This document shows positions 17,441 to 25,646 of a stretch of DNA of 64,000 bases, one piece after another; the stretch's first letter is position 1; each line of letters starts with the position of its first letter. The position numbers and the translations under genes are program-made. The stretch comes from CAZDQL01 sp964507325 (GTDB lineage: Bacteria; Planctomycetota; UBA1135; GCA-002686595). The stretch covers positions 35,252 through 99,251 of the forward strand of contig CAZDQL010000012.1 in assembly GCA_964507325.1 (NCBI GenBank), given 5' to 3'. The notes below the pieces were generated by a model. It did not search any database and was not told the origin of the DNA. It was given only the letters and a program-made list of their open reading frames with translations.

Positions 17441-18519
17441 TCCGTGCGGCACGCCTCTTCGTGATCGTGATGGGGGTGGGTTTGGCCCTGCTCCTCTGCC
17501 TGATTCTCTTCTTCGAGCGCGTCCCCCCGGCGGCGATCGGCGTCAAGGTCAGCATGCTGGGGGGCGGCGTCGAGGAGAAGGACTACGAGATGGGGTACCA
17601 CGTGGGGGTCACCGGCCTCCACGAGTGGAAGCTGCTCGACGCCCGCACCCACTTCCTCACCTACGCGCGGCAGCGCGGACGTGGCCAGCGGGCTGAGGAG
17701 CGTCCCGCCCTCGACATCCGCACCAAGGACAACAACACCGCCTACTTCGACGTGACCCTGACCTACCGCATCAAGCGCGGCGAAGGGCACCAGATCGTCA
17801 TGGCAGGCAACCAGCTCAAGTACCGCAGCCAGGCCGACACAGCCGTTCAGGCCGTGCTACGGGCGGAGCTGGCGCAGCTCGCCTCCGAGGAGATCTACGA
17901 CACGGACATGCGTCTGGCCGTTGTCGGGCGCGCCATGCCGAAGCTCGTGGAGGCGATGGCTGACTATCACCTCGAACCGGAGAGCCTACTCCTCCGGGCG
18001 GTGACCTTCCCCGAGGCCTACGAGACCAAGCTGCGCCAGAAGCAGCTCACGCGCCAGCAGAAGCGTCTGGAGGAGTCCAAGCGCAAGGTCGAGGAGCAGA
18101 GGGGGTCGACCGACGTCTACGCTGAGGAAACCAAGGCCTTGGTGATGGAGAGCCTTGCCGACTGGGACAAGACCCTGCAGCAGGCCCGCTCCGACAACGA
18201 GATCGAAGTGACCTCCACCCGGACCGAGGCCAAGCGTGACTCAGAGAAGATGCGCGCCGAGGCGGAGGCCGACTACGAGACCGCCATCGCCGAGGGTCAG
18301 CTGGCGGTCGAGAAGGCCGAGGCGCTGCGCAACGAGCTGCGCAACCAGGCCCTCGACACCCTCGGCGGCCGCATCCACCTGGCCCAGCAGGCCGCTCAGA
18401 ACCTGCAGTTCGAAAGCGTGACCCTCAACTCGAACGACCCGTCGGTGCCGTCGGTGATCGACCTGGAGGCGCTGGTGCGGCTCCTGGTCGGGACGCAGGA
18501 GGAGGCCGGCGGGGACTGA
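17437..18519 (+). CDS. SPFH/prohibitin-domain membrane protein (HflC-like partner)
   Basis: A 360-residue protein with one N-terminal membrane segment (about 7-26), an SPFH domain (about 30-215, with TKDNNTAYFDVTLTYRIKRG) and a C-terminal coiled coil rich in Lys, Glu and Arg (about 210-320). It is translationally coupled to the preceding SPFH gene, so the two products most likely form a hetero-oligomeric membrane ring. The sequence does not decide between HflC, prohibitin and flotillin type. Confidence 0.8.
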   Translation: MIRAARLFVIVMGVGLALLLCLILFFERVPPAAIGVKVSMLGGGVEEKDYEMGYHVGVTGLHEWKLLDARTHFLTYARQRGRGQRAEERPALDIRTKDNNTAYFDVTLTYRIKRGEGHQIVMAGNQLKYRSQADTAVQAVLRAELAQLASEEIYDTDMRLAVVGRAMPKLVEAMADYHLEPESLLLRAVTFPEAYETKLRQKQLTRQQKRLEESKRKVEEQRGSTDVYAEETKALVMESLADWDKTLQQARSDNEIEVTSTRTEAKRDSEKMRAEAEADYETAIAEGQLAVEKAEALRNELRNQALDTLGGRIHLAQQAAQNLQFESVTLNSNDPSVPSVIDLEALVRLLVGTQEEAGGD

Positions 18520-18608
18520 GACTCGCTACCTTGGAGCTCCCCTCCCCGGGATCGGCCGGGACGGGGGCTCCGGTAGGATCCGCGCTCACCCCTACGGAGC
18601 GGCGCCCC

Positions 18609-19637
18609 ATGAATGCGAGCGACATCGACGCCATCGTGCGCGCGCACCGCTTCCGGCGGCCCTTCCGCGGCGTGATGCGCGTCGAGCGCGAGGGTGAGGT
18701 GCTCTACGAGCGCGCCGACGGCCTCGCCAACCGCTCGGACGCGATCCCGAATCGTCCCACGACGCGCTTCCAGATCGCCTCGGGGTGCAAGATCTTCACC
18801 GCGCTGGCCGTGCTGAAGCTGGTCGAGGCAGGGCGGCTCGCCCTGGATGCGCGCTTGACCGACTGCACTGGCTCGCGCTTCCCCCGCTTCGACCCGAAGG
18901 TCACCGTGCGCCACCTCCTGACGCACACCTCCGGCATCCCCAGCTACTTCGACGAAGAGGGGGGGCAGGACTACGAGCAGATCTGGGAGGAGAGGCCGAT
19001 GTACGCCCTCCGCTCTCCCGCGGACTTCCTGCCGCTCTTTCAGGAGCTGCCCCAGGTCTTCCCCCCGGGGGAACGCTTCGCCTACAACGACGGGGCCTTC
19101 GTGTTGCTGGCGCTCATCGCCGAGCGTGCCGGCGGCAAGGGCTTCCCCGAGCTCGTCACAGAGTCGGTCTTCGAGCCGGCGGGGATGGTCGACTCGGGCT
19201 ACTTCGACAGGGATCGCCTGCCGGAGCGCACTGCTCGCGCGTACATCGAGACCGAGGACGGTGGCTGGCGCACGAACCAGTACGCGGTACCGATCCGGGG
19301 CGGTGGGGATGGCGGCGCCTACACCACGGCGGCGGACATGGGTCGCTTCTGGCGCGCGCTGTTCGGGCGCGAGCTCCTCGGTGAAGAGTGGACCAGCGCT
19401 CTGCTCAACCCCACCGTCGCCGCGGTGGGGGAGGACGACGCGACCCACTACGGGCTCGGGGTGTGGATCGCTGCGAGCGAGGGTCGCCCGAGGATGCACT
19501 ACGTCTGCGGCGTCGATCCCGGCGTGCACTTCATCTCCTCCGCCCATGACGGAGGGCGCTTGCTCGTCACGGTGCTCTGCAACGCGGAGTGCTCGCCGTG
19601 GGGGCTCGACCTCGCCATCGCGCGGGCGGTCGGGTAG
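18609..19637 (+). CDS. Serine hydrolase of the class C beta-lactamase/PBP4* family
   Basis: A 342-residue protein with the SxxK motif SGCK (S58, K61), the HLLTHTSGIPSYF signature, and a Tyr motif YND (Y159) in place of the usual YSN. The family comprises DD-peptidases, esterases and amide hydrolases, and class C beta-lactamase activity should not be assumed. No signal peptide is evident, so it may be cytoplasmic. The ATG at 18609 is preferred over an in-frame ATG at 18531 because a TAGGAT hexamer lies at 18574-18579 and homology begins after 18609. Confidence 0.85.
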   Translation: MNASDIDAIVRAHRFRRPFRGVMRVEREGEVLYERADGLANRSDAIPNRPTTRFQIASGCKIFTALAVLKLVEAGRLALDARLTDCTGSRFPRFDPKVTVRHLLTHTSGIPSYFDEEGGQDYEQIWEERPMYALRSPADFLPLFQELPQVFPPGERFAYNDGAFVLLALIAERAGGKGFPELVTESVFEPAGMVDSGYFDRDRLPERTARAYIETEDGGWRTNQYAVPIRGGGDGGAYTTAADMGRFWRALFGRELLGEEWTSALLNPTVAAVGEDDATHYGLGVWIAASEGRPRMHYVCGVDPGVHFISSAHDGGRLLVTVLCNAECSPWGLDLAIARAVG

Positions 19638-19644
19638 GCCCCGT

Positions 19645-19760
19645 GGAGGGGTGGGGGTGAGGGGAGCGGGCCGGGGAGGAGAAGGTGCCCCGGGAGCGCA
19701 ACCCGTCGCGCCGCCGTTCGTCCCCCCAGAGGTGGGTGGGGGCTTGGGATGGGGGGCTGG
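19645..19760 (+). other. G-run-rich intergenic stretch with quadruplex potential
   Basis: The coding-strand gap between the serine hydrolase and the ECF sigma gene has two clusters of short-spaced G-runs (19648-19676 and about 19730-19757), each with at least four runs of three or more G. This fits the rule-of-thumb pattern for G-quadruplexes. No gene is seen in the gap. Confidence 0.4.
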
Positions 19761-19821
19761 CTGACGAGCGGGCCGAGACCCTCCCGCAGGAAGTACGCTG
19801 ACCCCCGAGTTTTCCCCAAGA

Positions 19822-19836
19822 AGGGCTCAGAGCCCT
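19822..19836. promoter_or_regulatory. 15-bp palindrome upstream of ECF sigma gene
   Basis: AGGGCTC A GAGCCCT is a perfect 7+1+7 palindrome centred at 19829, 34 bp before the sigma-factor ATG. It could be an operator or a small hairpin; no protein is assigned. Confidence 0.3.
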
Positions 19837-19869
19837 CCGTTCACCCCCCCGGAAGCCAAGCCTCCGCCC

Positions 19870-20511
19870 ATGGACGACTACTCCGAGGCCACGCTCCTCG
19901 ATCGCTATCGAGCCGGCGACTCAGGGGCCTTCGCGGCCCTCGTACGCCGCTACCAGGGGCCGCTCTTGCGGCACGCTGAGGGACTGCTCGGATCGGGGAC
20001 GAGCTGCGAGGACGTCGTCCAGGAGGCCTTCATCCGGCTGGCGCGCCAGCCCCCGACCCTCGCTGACGAGGTCCTCGGGGACCCGCGCGCCGAAGGGGCC
20101 CAACTGGCGTCCTGGCTGCACAAGGTGACGAGGAATCTCTGCATGGACCTGCTCCGTTCCGAAGGTCGGCGCAAGCGCCGAGAGCGCGACACCGCGACGG
20201 CGGAAGCCGTCGAGGGTGGGCTCTCGTCCGTCGAAGCCGACGACACGTGCGCCGCCGTGCGGCGCTCCCTCGAGCGTCTACCCGGCGACCAGCGCGAAGT
20301 CCTGGTCCTGCGCCTACTGGGCGACAAGAGCTACCGCGAGATCGCGGACGTCACCGGCAAGAAGGTCGGCACCGTGGGCTGGCTGATCTCGGTCGGGCTG
20401 AAGGCCCTGGCCGGGGAGCTGGCGCCTCTCCTGGAGGGGCGCGGCGTGGCGGGAGGAACGGTTGCAGCGCCCGGGATGATCCCGGGCTTCGACTCCGGGG
20501 AGCTGTCATGA
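19870..20511 (+). CDS. ECF-family RNA polymerase sigma factor
   Basis: A 213-residue protein with sigma-70 region 2 (about 10-85; the -10-recognition helix includes SCEDVVQEAFIRLARQ) and region 4 (about 130-195, LPGDQREVLVLRLLGDKSYREIADVTG then a helix-turn-helix). An insertion between the two regions carries many Arg/Glu residues. The TGA overlaps the ATG of the next gene (ATGA), and that product begins with an anti-sigma-like segment, so the pair should form a sigma/anti-sigma switch. No typical Shine-Dalgarno is seen before the ATG. Confidence 0.88.
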   Translation: MDDYSEATLLDRYRAGDSGAFAALVRRYQGPLLRHAEGLLGSGTSCEDVVQEAFIRLARQPPTLADEVLGDPRAEGAQLASWLHKVTRNLCMDLLRSEGRRKRRERDTATAEAVEGGLSSVEADDTCAAVRRSLERLPGDQREVLVLRLLGDKSYREIADVTGKKVGTVGWLISVGLKALAGELAPLLEGRGVAGGTVAAPGMIPGFDSGELS

Positions 20512-23219
20512 GCACAGACGACAACACTGCCGAGAACACCCACGAGAAGATCGCCGAGGACCTGCACCGCGACCTGTGCGCCTGGTTGCTCGGGGAGCTG
20601 GAGGGCGATGAGGCGCGCGCCGTCGAGGAGGCCCTGGCCGCGTCCCCCGCCCTGCGCGCGGAGCGCGAGAGGCTGGAGAGCACGATGGAACTCGTGCGCG
20701 GGGCCTACTCGGAAGAGCCGGCGCTGTCGGAACGCGCACTGGGCGAGCTCCTGGCCCGCGCAGAGGGAGGAGGCAACCGCAGGCCGGCGCCCTGGTGGAG
20801 CCGACCGATGCTGCGCGCAGCGGCTGCGGTGCTCGTCACCGTCGGCGGCGTCGCCGGAATCCTCGCCGTCGAACGCGCCCAGCGCCGGAACGCCGACACC
20901 ACCGTCGCCCGCGCCCCCGCCATGGAGAAGCTCGTCACGGAGGAGGAGCCGCGCCCGGCGACGATCGCCGACGGGTTGGCGTTCGCCGAGCCGGCCGACA
21001 GCGCCCGAGGGGTCGAGCTGAAGACGGCGGACAAGCTCCGCTCGGAGCCGGCGACTGTGGCGGGCAGCGTGCCCGGGGTTGCGGGGAGGAAGTTTGGAGA
21101 GGCCGTCAAGATCATGGCGCCCATCAAGGACTCCGGGATCTACCATTACGAAGCGGGGACGTGGACGCGGGGGAGGGACGCCGCTGGTCTCGGTGAGGTC
21201 GTGTTCCTCGATTCCGAACAGGAAATTTCCGCCAGTGGGGGGTACACACCGACACCGGAGGAGACGGCCAAGCGCGAACTGGATGGGCGGCTCGCGGCGA
21301 TTCGGGATCAGACCACCCTCGCCGAGGGCGAGGCGCTGGCGGACCTCCCCGCGGCAGATGCCAGAAGGGCACCGGCGAGGTCGTTGAAGGAGGATCTCGC
21401 GGGGCTCGGATACGCAGGTGGGGAGGAGGAGCTCGAGGAGCTCGAGGAGGTCGAGGTGCTCGAGGAGCGGCGCGACGCGTCGAAGGAATCCCTGGGACGG
21501 GCCCGCACCGCAATCGATGGCGACGACGCCTACCACCGTCTGCCACGCACGGTGCTGACCGACGCAGACCTCGAAGCCTACGCGCGCCGCACCGCCGACG
21601 AATTCTTCCTCGCCTGCCGCCGGTACCCCAAGGAGCGCCCGCGGGACATGTTCTTCCGCTTCTGGGGGGACAACCCCTTCGAGTACACCCCCCAGGATCC
21701 CCAGTCGACCTTCTCGGTCGACGTGGACACCGCGAGCTACGCCCTGGCCAGGCGCTACCTCGATCAAGGACTCCTGCCCGAGAAGGCCCAGGTGCGCACC
21801 GAGGAGTTCCTGAACTACTTCGACGCCGACCTGCCCGCGCCCACCGAGTCCACCTTCGCCGTCCACACCGAGCTGGCCCCCAGCCGCTTCGGCGGCGCCG
21901 ACGACCGCTGGATGCTGCGCGTCGGCGTGCGCGGCCGGGAGATCCCCCGCGAGGAGCGCCAGCCCCTGGCGCTGACCTTCGTCATCGACACCTCCGGCTC
22001 GATGCGGGAAGGGAACCGCCTGGAGCTGGTCAAGCACGCCATGCGGCTCCTGCTCGGCGAGTTGGACGCCCGCGACTCGATCGCCATCGTCGCCTTCTCG
22101 AGCGAGTCGCGCCTGATCCTGCCGATGACCTCGGCCGACAAGCGCGCCCTGATCGAGACCGCGATCCACCACCTCTCCCCCGACGGCAGCACCAACGCCG
22201 AGGCGGGTCTGAAGCTCGGCTACGAGCTGGCCCTGACCGCGATCGACCCGGGCATCCACAGCCGCGTGATCCTGCTCTCCGACGGCGTGGCCAACACCGG
22301 CGAAACGGACCAGGACCGCATCACCCACGACGTGACGCGCCACCGGCAGCAGGGGATCTACCTGAACACCGTCGGCGTGGGGATGAACAACCACAACGAC
22401 GTCTTCCTGGAGCAGCTCGCGGACAAGGGGGACGGGGTGTGCGACTATGTGGACACCCCTGACGCCGCCCAGCGCGCCCTGGTGGAGCGCTTCACCGGCG
22501 CGCTGATCCCGATCGCCAGCGACGTCAAGATCCAGGTCGAGTTCGAGGAGGAGAGCGTGGCGCGCTACCGCCTCCTCGGCTACGAGAACCGCGCCATCGC
22601 CGACGCCGACTTCCGCAACGACCAGGTGGACGCCGGCGAGGTGGGCTCCGGGCACCAGGTGGTCGCCCTCTTCGAGCTCGAGCTGACGGGCTCCGAGCCG
22701 GACCTCCTGGCGACGGTGCGCGTGCGCTGGAAGGCGCCCAAGCAGACCGGCCAACACCCCCTCGAGATCGACGTGACCGAGGTGGAGCACCCGGTGCGCT
22801 ACGCCCAGGCCGCGGGCAGCTTCGAGGCCACCAGCCCCGGCTATCGGCGCAGCGTGGTCGTGGCGCAGTTCGCCGAGAACCTGCGGCGCTCCACCCACGC
22901 CAGGGGGGACTCGCTGGAGGAGCTGGTCCAGGAGGCGGAGAAGCTCCGCCCGCAGCTGAGCGACCCCGAGTTCGACGAACTGGTGGGGCTCGTGCGGCGG
23001 GCGGAGGGGATGCTCCTGGAGGAGCGGGTGCGGGAGATGGCCGACGAGCTCGGCATGACCCTGCGCGAGTACAAGCGGCTGGTCTACCAGCGCGCCCTCT
23101 TGGAGGAGCTGACCGCGCGCGGCGAGCGCAGCAGCGAGCTCCTGCAGCAGATCCGCGCCGAGAACGAGGCCCTGGAGCAGAAGATCCGGGGGCTGATCCG
23201 GCAGGAACTCGGTCGCTAG
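20508..23219 (+). CDS. Anti-sigma-like membrane protein fused to YfbK-type VWA domain
   Basis: A 903-residue protein. Residues 1-95 are helical and resemble the cytoplasmic part of an anti-sigma factor (LHRDLCAWLLGELEGDEARAVEEAL), but without a zinc-binding HxxxCxxC. A membrane segment spans about 101-121. The extracytoplasmic part holds a long linker with Glu repeats, a YfbK N-terminal segment (about 360-480), a von Willebrand A domain with the MIDAS motif DTSGS (D494, S496, S498; about 488-660), and the C-terminal YfbK/DUF3520 region. Overlap with the ECF gene indicates that it controls that sigma factor. VWA domains bind ligands or metal, so signal input through the VWA part is a reasonable inference. 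Confidence 0.82.
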   Translation: MSTDDNTAENTHEKIAEDLHRDLCAWLLGELEGDEARAVEEALAASPALRAERERLESTMELVRGAYSEEPALSERALGELLARAEGGGNRRPAPWWSRPMLRAAAAVLVTVGGVAGILAVERAQRRNADTTVARAPAMEKLVTEEEPRPATIADGLAFAEPADSARGVELKTADKLRSEPATVAGSVPGVAGRKFGEAVKIMAPIKDSGIYHYEAGTWTRGRDAAGLGEVVFLDSEQEISASGGYTPTPEETAKRELDGRLAAIRDQTTLAEGEALADLPAADARRAPARSLKEDLAGLGYAGGEEELEELEEVEVLEERRDASKESLGRARTAIDGDDAYHRLPRTVLTDADLEAYARRTADEFFLACRRYPKERPRDMFFRFWGDNPFEYTPQDPQSTFSVDVDTASYALARRYLDQGLLPEKAQVRTEEFLNYFDADLPAPTESTFAVHTELAPSRFGGADDRWMLRVGVRGREIPREERQPLALTFVIDTSGSMREGNRLELVKHAMRLLLGELDARDSIAIVAFSSESRLILPMTSADKRALIETAIHHLSPDGSTNAEAGLKLGYELALTAIDPGIHSRVILLSDGVANTGETDQDRITHDVTRHRQQGIYLNTVGVGMNNHNDVFLEQLADKGDGVCDYVDTPDAAQRALVERFTGALIPIASDVKIQVEFEEESVARYRLLGYENRAIADADFRNDQVDAGEVGSGHQVVALFELELTGSEPDLLATVRVRWKAPKQTGQHPLEIDVTEVEHPVRYAQAAGSFEATSPGYRRSVVVAQFAENLRRSTHARGDSLEELVQEAEKLRPQLSDPEFDELVGLVRRAEGMLLEERVREMADELGMTLREYKRLVYQRALLEELTARGERSSELLQQIRAENEALEQKIRGLIRQELGR

Positions 23220-23236
23220 GGCGCAGGATGCGCCCT
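23218..23236. terminator. Bidirectional hairpin between VWA gene and pst operon
   Basis: AGGGCGCA (23218-23225) pairs perfectly with TGCGCCCT (23229-23236) around the loop GGA. The hairpin overlaps both stop codons of these convergent genes. It lacks a strong T-run but is the best terminator-like structure in the window. Confidence 0.5.
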
Positions 23237-24012
23237 CAGCCGTACCGCCCCTCGATGTAGTCCGCCGTCTCCTCATTCCGCGGGCGGACGAACATCTCGT
23301 CGGTGGAGCTGTGCTCGATCACCTTGCCCATCAGCATGAAGATGCACTCCTCGCTGGCGCGGCGCGCTTGGGCCATGTTGTGGGTCACGATCAGGATCGT
23401 GTAGTCGCCGCGCAGCTCCCAGATCAGCTCCTCCACCACCTCGGTGGCGGCCGGATCCAGAGCCGAGCAGGGCTCGTCCATCAGGAGCACGGTGGGCTTG
23501 ACCGGCAGCAGGCGCGCGATGCAGAGCTTCTGCTGCTGCTCGAGGGAGAGCTCGGTGGCCTTGCGCCCCAAGCGGTCCTTGACCGTGTCCCACAGGAGCA
23601 CCTGCCGCAGGGCCCGCTCGACGATCGCGTCCTTCCGGGAGCGCGTCAGCAGACGCTCGTCGGCGTGCAGCCGGTGGGCGAACAGAACGTTGTCGCGGAT
23701 CGACAGCGGCAACGGGTTGGGGCGCTGGAAGACCATGCCCACGTGGCGCCGGACCTGCACCAGCTCCACGTCGGGACCGTAGACGTCGTGGCCGCAGACG
23801 GTGATCTCCCCGGTGGTGCGCACGTAGCCGAGCCGCTCGTTGATGCGGTTGACGCTGCGCAGGAAGGTCGTCTTGCCGCAGCCGGAGGGACCGATCAGGG
23901 CGGTGATGATGCCCTGCTTGATCTCGAGATTCACGTCGAAGAGCGCCTGGAACGTGCCGTACCAGAGGTTCAGGCCGCGCGTCTCGATCGCCAGGGACTG
24001 CGGACTATCCAA
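23236..24012 (-). CDS. pstB: Phosphate ABC transporter ATPase PstB, copy 1 (degenerate signature motif)
   Basis: A 258-residue PstB. Walker A GPSGCGKTT, Q-loop VFQRPNP, Walker B VLLMDEP with D-loop SALDP, and the H-loop His (VTHNM) are all canonical. The ABC signature is not: LSLEQQQK instead of LSGGQQQR. The start is a TTG at 24012 that overlaps the end of the other pstB gene by 8 nt; no in-frame ATG is close. Its intact nucleotide site would be completed by the normal signature of the second PstB, so the two probably act as a heterodimer under PstC/PstA. Confidence 0.9.
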   Translation of the reverse strand: MDSPQSLAIETRGLNLWYGTFQALFDVNLEIKQGIITALIGPSGCGKTTFLRSVNRINERLGYVRTTGEITVCGHDVYGPDVELVQVRRHVGMVFQRPNPLPLSIRDNVLFAHRLHADERLLTRSRKDAIVERALRQVLLWDTVKDRLGRKATELSLEQQQKLCIARLLPVKPTVLLMDEPCSALDPAATEVVEELIWELRGDYTILIVTHNMAQARRASEECIFMLMGKVIEHSSTDEMFVRPRNEETADYIEGRYG

Positions 24013-24769
24013 AGCGCCCCTCCACGTAGTCGCGGGTCCGCTGGTCCTGGACCTCGCCAGTGAAGAGCGCCTCCGTCTCCGCCACCTCCACCAATTCGCC
24101 GGAGAGGAAGAAGGCGGTCTGGTCCGCCAGGCGCCGCGCCTGCTGGACCAGGTTGGTGACCAGGATGATCGTGATCTCCTGCTTGAGCTCCTTGAGCACG
24201 TCCTCGATACGCATCGTCGTGACCGGATCGACCGCGATCGAGAACTCGTCCAACAGCAGGAGGTCGGGTTCCTGGGAGAGGGCCCGCGCGATCGTCAGGC
24301 GCTGCTGCTGTCCGCCCGAGAGCAGGCTCCCCAGGGAGTCGAGGCGGTCCTTGACCTCGTCCCACAGGGCGGCACGCGTCAGGCAGCGCTCGACCGACTC
24401 GTCCAGCTCGGCCTTGTTCCTGACCCCCGCCAGGCGCGGGGCCAGGGCCACGTTGTCGTAGACGCTGAGGGGCAGGCCCACCGGCAGGGGGAAGACCACG
24501 CCGACGCGCCGGCGCAGGGCGTAGACGTTGCGCCAGTCGCGGATGCTGCGACCGCTGAACAGGATCTCGCCGTCGACCACCATCCCGCTGGTGAAGTCGC
24601 TCATGCGGTTGATCGCGCGCAGGAAGGACGTCTTGCCGCTGCCCGCGGGGCCGATGATGCCGAAGATCTCGTGCTCGCGGACGTCCAGGTCGACGCCCTG
24701 CAGCGCGACCTGGTCGCCGTAGCGGATCTCGAGGCCCCGCACCTGGAGTTTCGTCACCGCCTCGCTCAT
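24005..24769 (-). CDS. pstB: Phosphate ABC transporter ATPase PstB, copy 2 (lost Q- and H-loop residues)
   Basis: A 254-residue PstB paralogue. Walker A GPAGSGKTS and the signature LSGGQQQRLTIARAL are canonical, and the Walker B Glu is present (LLLLDEF). However, the Q-loop Gln is Pro (VFPLP where PstB has VFQxP), the H-loop His is Asn (VTNLVQQ where PstB has VTHNMQQ), and the D-loop is changed (AVDP). It therefore appears unable to hydrolyse ATP normally in its own Walker site but can donate a good signature motif to copy 1. It lies 4 nt after pstA and overlaps copy 1. Confidence 0.9.
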   Translation of the reverse strand: MSEAVTKLQVRGLEIRYGDQVALQGVDLDVREHEIFGIIGPAGSGKTSFLRAINRMSDFTSGMVVDGEILFSGRSIRDWRNVYALRRRVGVVFPLPVGLPLSVYDNVALAPRLAGVRNKAELDESVERCLTRAALWDEVKDRLDSLGSLLSGGQQQRLTIARALSQEPDLLLLDEFSIAVDPVTTMRIEDVLKELKQEITIILVTNLVQQARRLADQTAFFLSGELVEVAETEALFTGEVQDQRTRDYVEGRFG

Positions 24770-24773
24770 GCGC

Positions 24774-25643
24774 CTACCACTTCTTCTTCCCGCGCAGGTA
24801 GATGCGGAAGGCGATCGAGATCGAGTTCATGACGAGCACCATCCCGATCAAGACCAACGCCACACCGAAGGGCAGCGCCTCCGGCACGTCGGGGACCTGG
24901 GTGGCGATCACGTACAGGTGCAGGGAGAGCGCCATCGTCTGGTCGAAGACGTCCTGGGGCAGGAAGGGCAGGAAGAAGGCCGCGCCGGTGAACATGATCG
25001 GCGCCGTCTCCCCCGCCGTGCGGGAGACCTCCAGGATGACGCCGGTCAGGATGCCGCTCACCGAGTTGGGCAGGACCACGTGGCGAATCGTCTGCCAGCG
25101 GGTGGCGCCCATGTTCCAGCACGCCTCCCGAAACGCCTGTGGCACGGCCTGCAGGGCTTCACGCGTCGAGACGATCACCACCGGCAGGGTCATGATCGCC
25201 AGGGTCATGCTGGCCGCCAGGATGCTGGTGCCGAACCCGAAGAAGAGCACGAAGGCGCCCACTCCGAAGAGCGCGTGCACGATCGACGGCACACCCGCCA
25301 GGTTGATGATCGCCAGGTTGATGGCGCGCGTCAGCAGGTTGTCCGGCGCGTATTCACTCAGGTAGAGCGCCGCCGCGACGCCGATCGGCACCGAGATCAA
25401 GAGCGCCACCGTCACCAGCCAGACCGTCCCGATCAACGCCGGAAAGATGCCGCCGGCGGTCATGCCGTTGGTCGGATTGGTGAAGAGGAAGTCGATCGAG
25501 AGGATCGGACCGCCCTTGTAGACCAAGACCGCCAGGATGATCAGCACCGGCGCGACCAAGAGCATGGTCATCAGGCCGAAGAGCATCCGGTAGAGCCCCT
25601 GGACCTTGCGGTTGCGGGCGTTGCGCGGAGTCGTCTCGAACAC
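24774..25643 (-). CDS. pstA: Phosphate ABC transporter permease PstA
   Basis: A 289-residue permease with six hydrophobic segments and the EAA-type coupling region (EALQAVPQAFREACWNMGATRWQ, with GATRWQT). The start is a GTG at 25643, 3 nt after the pstC stop. It forms the transmembrane channel with PstC, and the two different ATPases encoded downstream would dock on its cytoplasmic loop and that of PstC. Confidence 0.92.
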   Translation of the reverse strand: MFETTPRNARNRKVQGLYRMLFGLMTMLLVAPVLIILAVLVYKGGPILSIDFLFTNPTNGMTAGGIFPALIGTVWLVTVALLISVPIGVAAALYLSEYAPDNLLTRAINLAIINLAGVPSIVHALFGVGAFVLFFGFGTSILAASMTLAIMTLPVVIVSTREALQAVPQAFREACWNMGATRWQTIRHVVLPNSVSGILTGVILEVSRTAGETAPIMFTGAAFFLPFLPQDVFDQTMALSLHLYVIATQVPDVPEALPFGVALVLIGMVLVMNSISIAFRIYLRGKKKW

Positions 25644-25646
25644 GGT

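Noticed and set aside
18609..19637. A beta-lactamase resistance gene
   Set aside because: It has SxxK but YND instead of YxN and no signal peptide; the family is mostly esterases and peptidases, so a resistance claim is unsupported.
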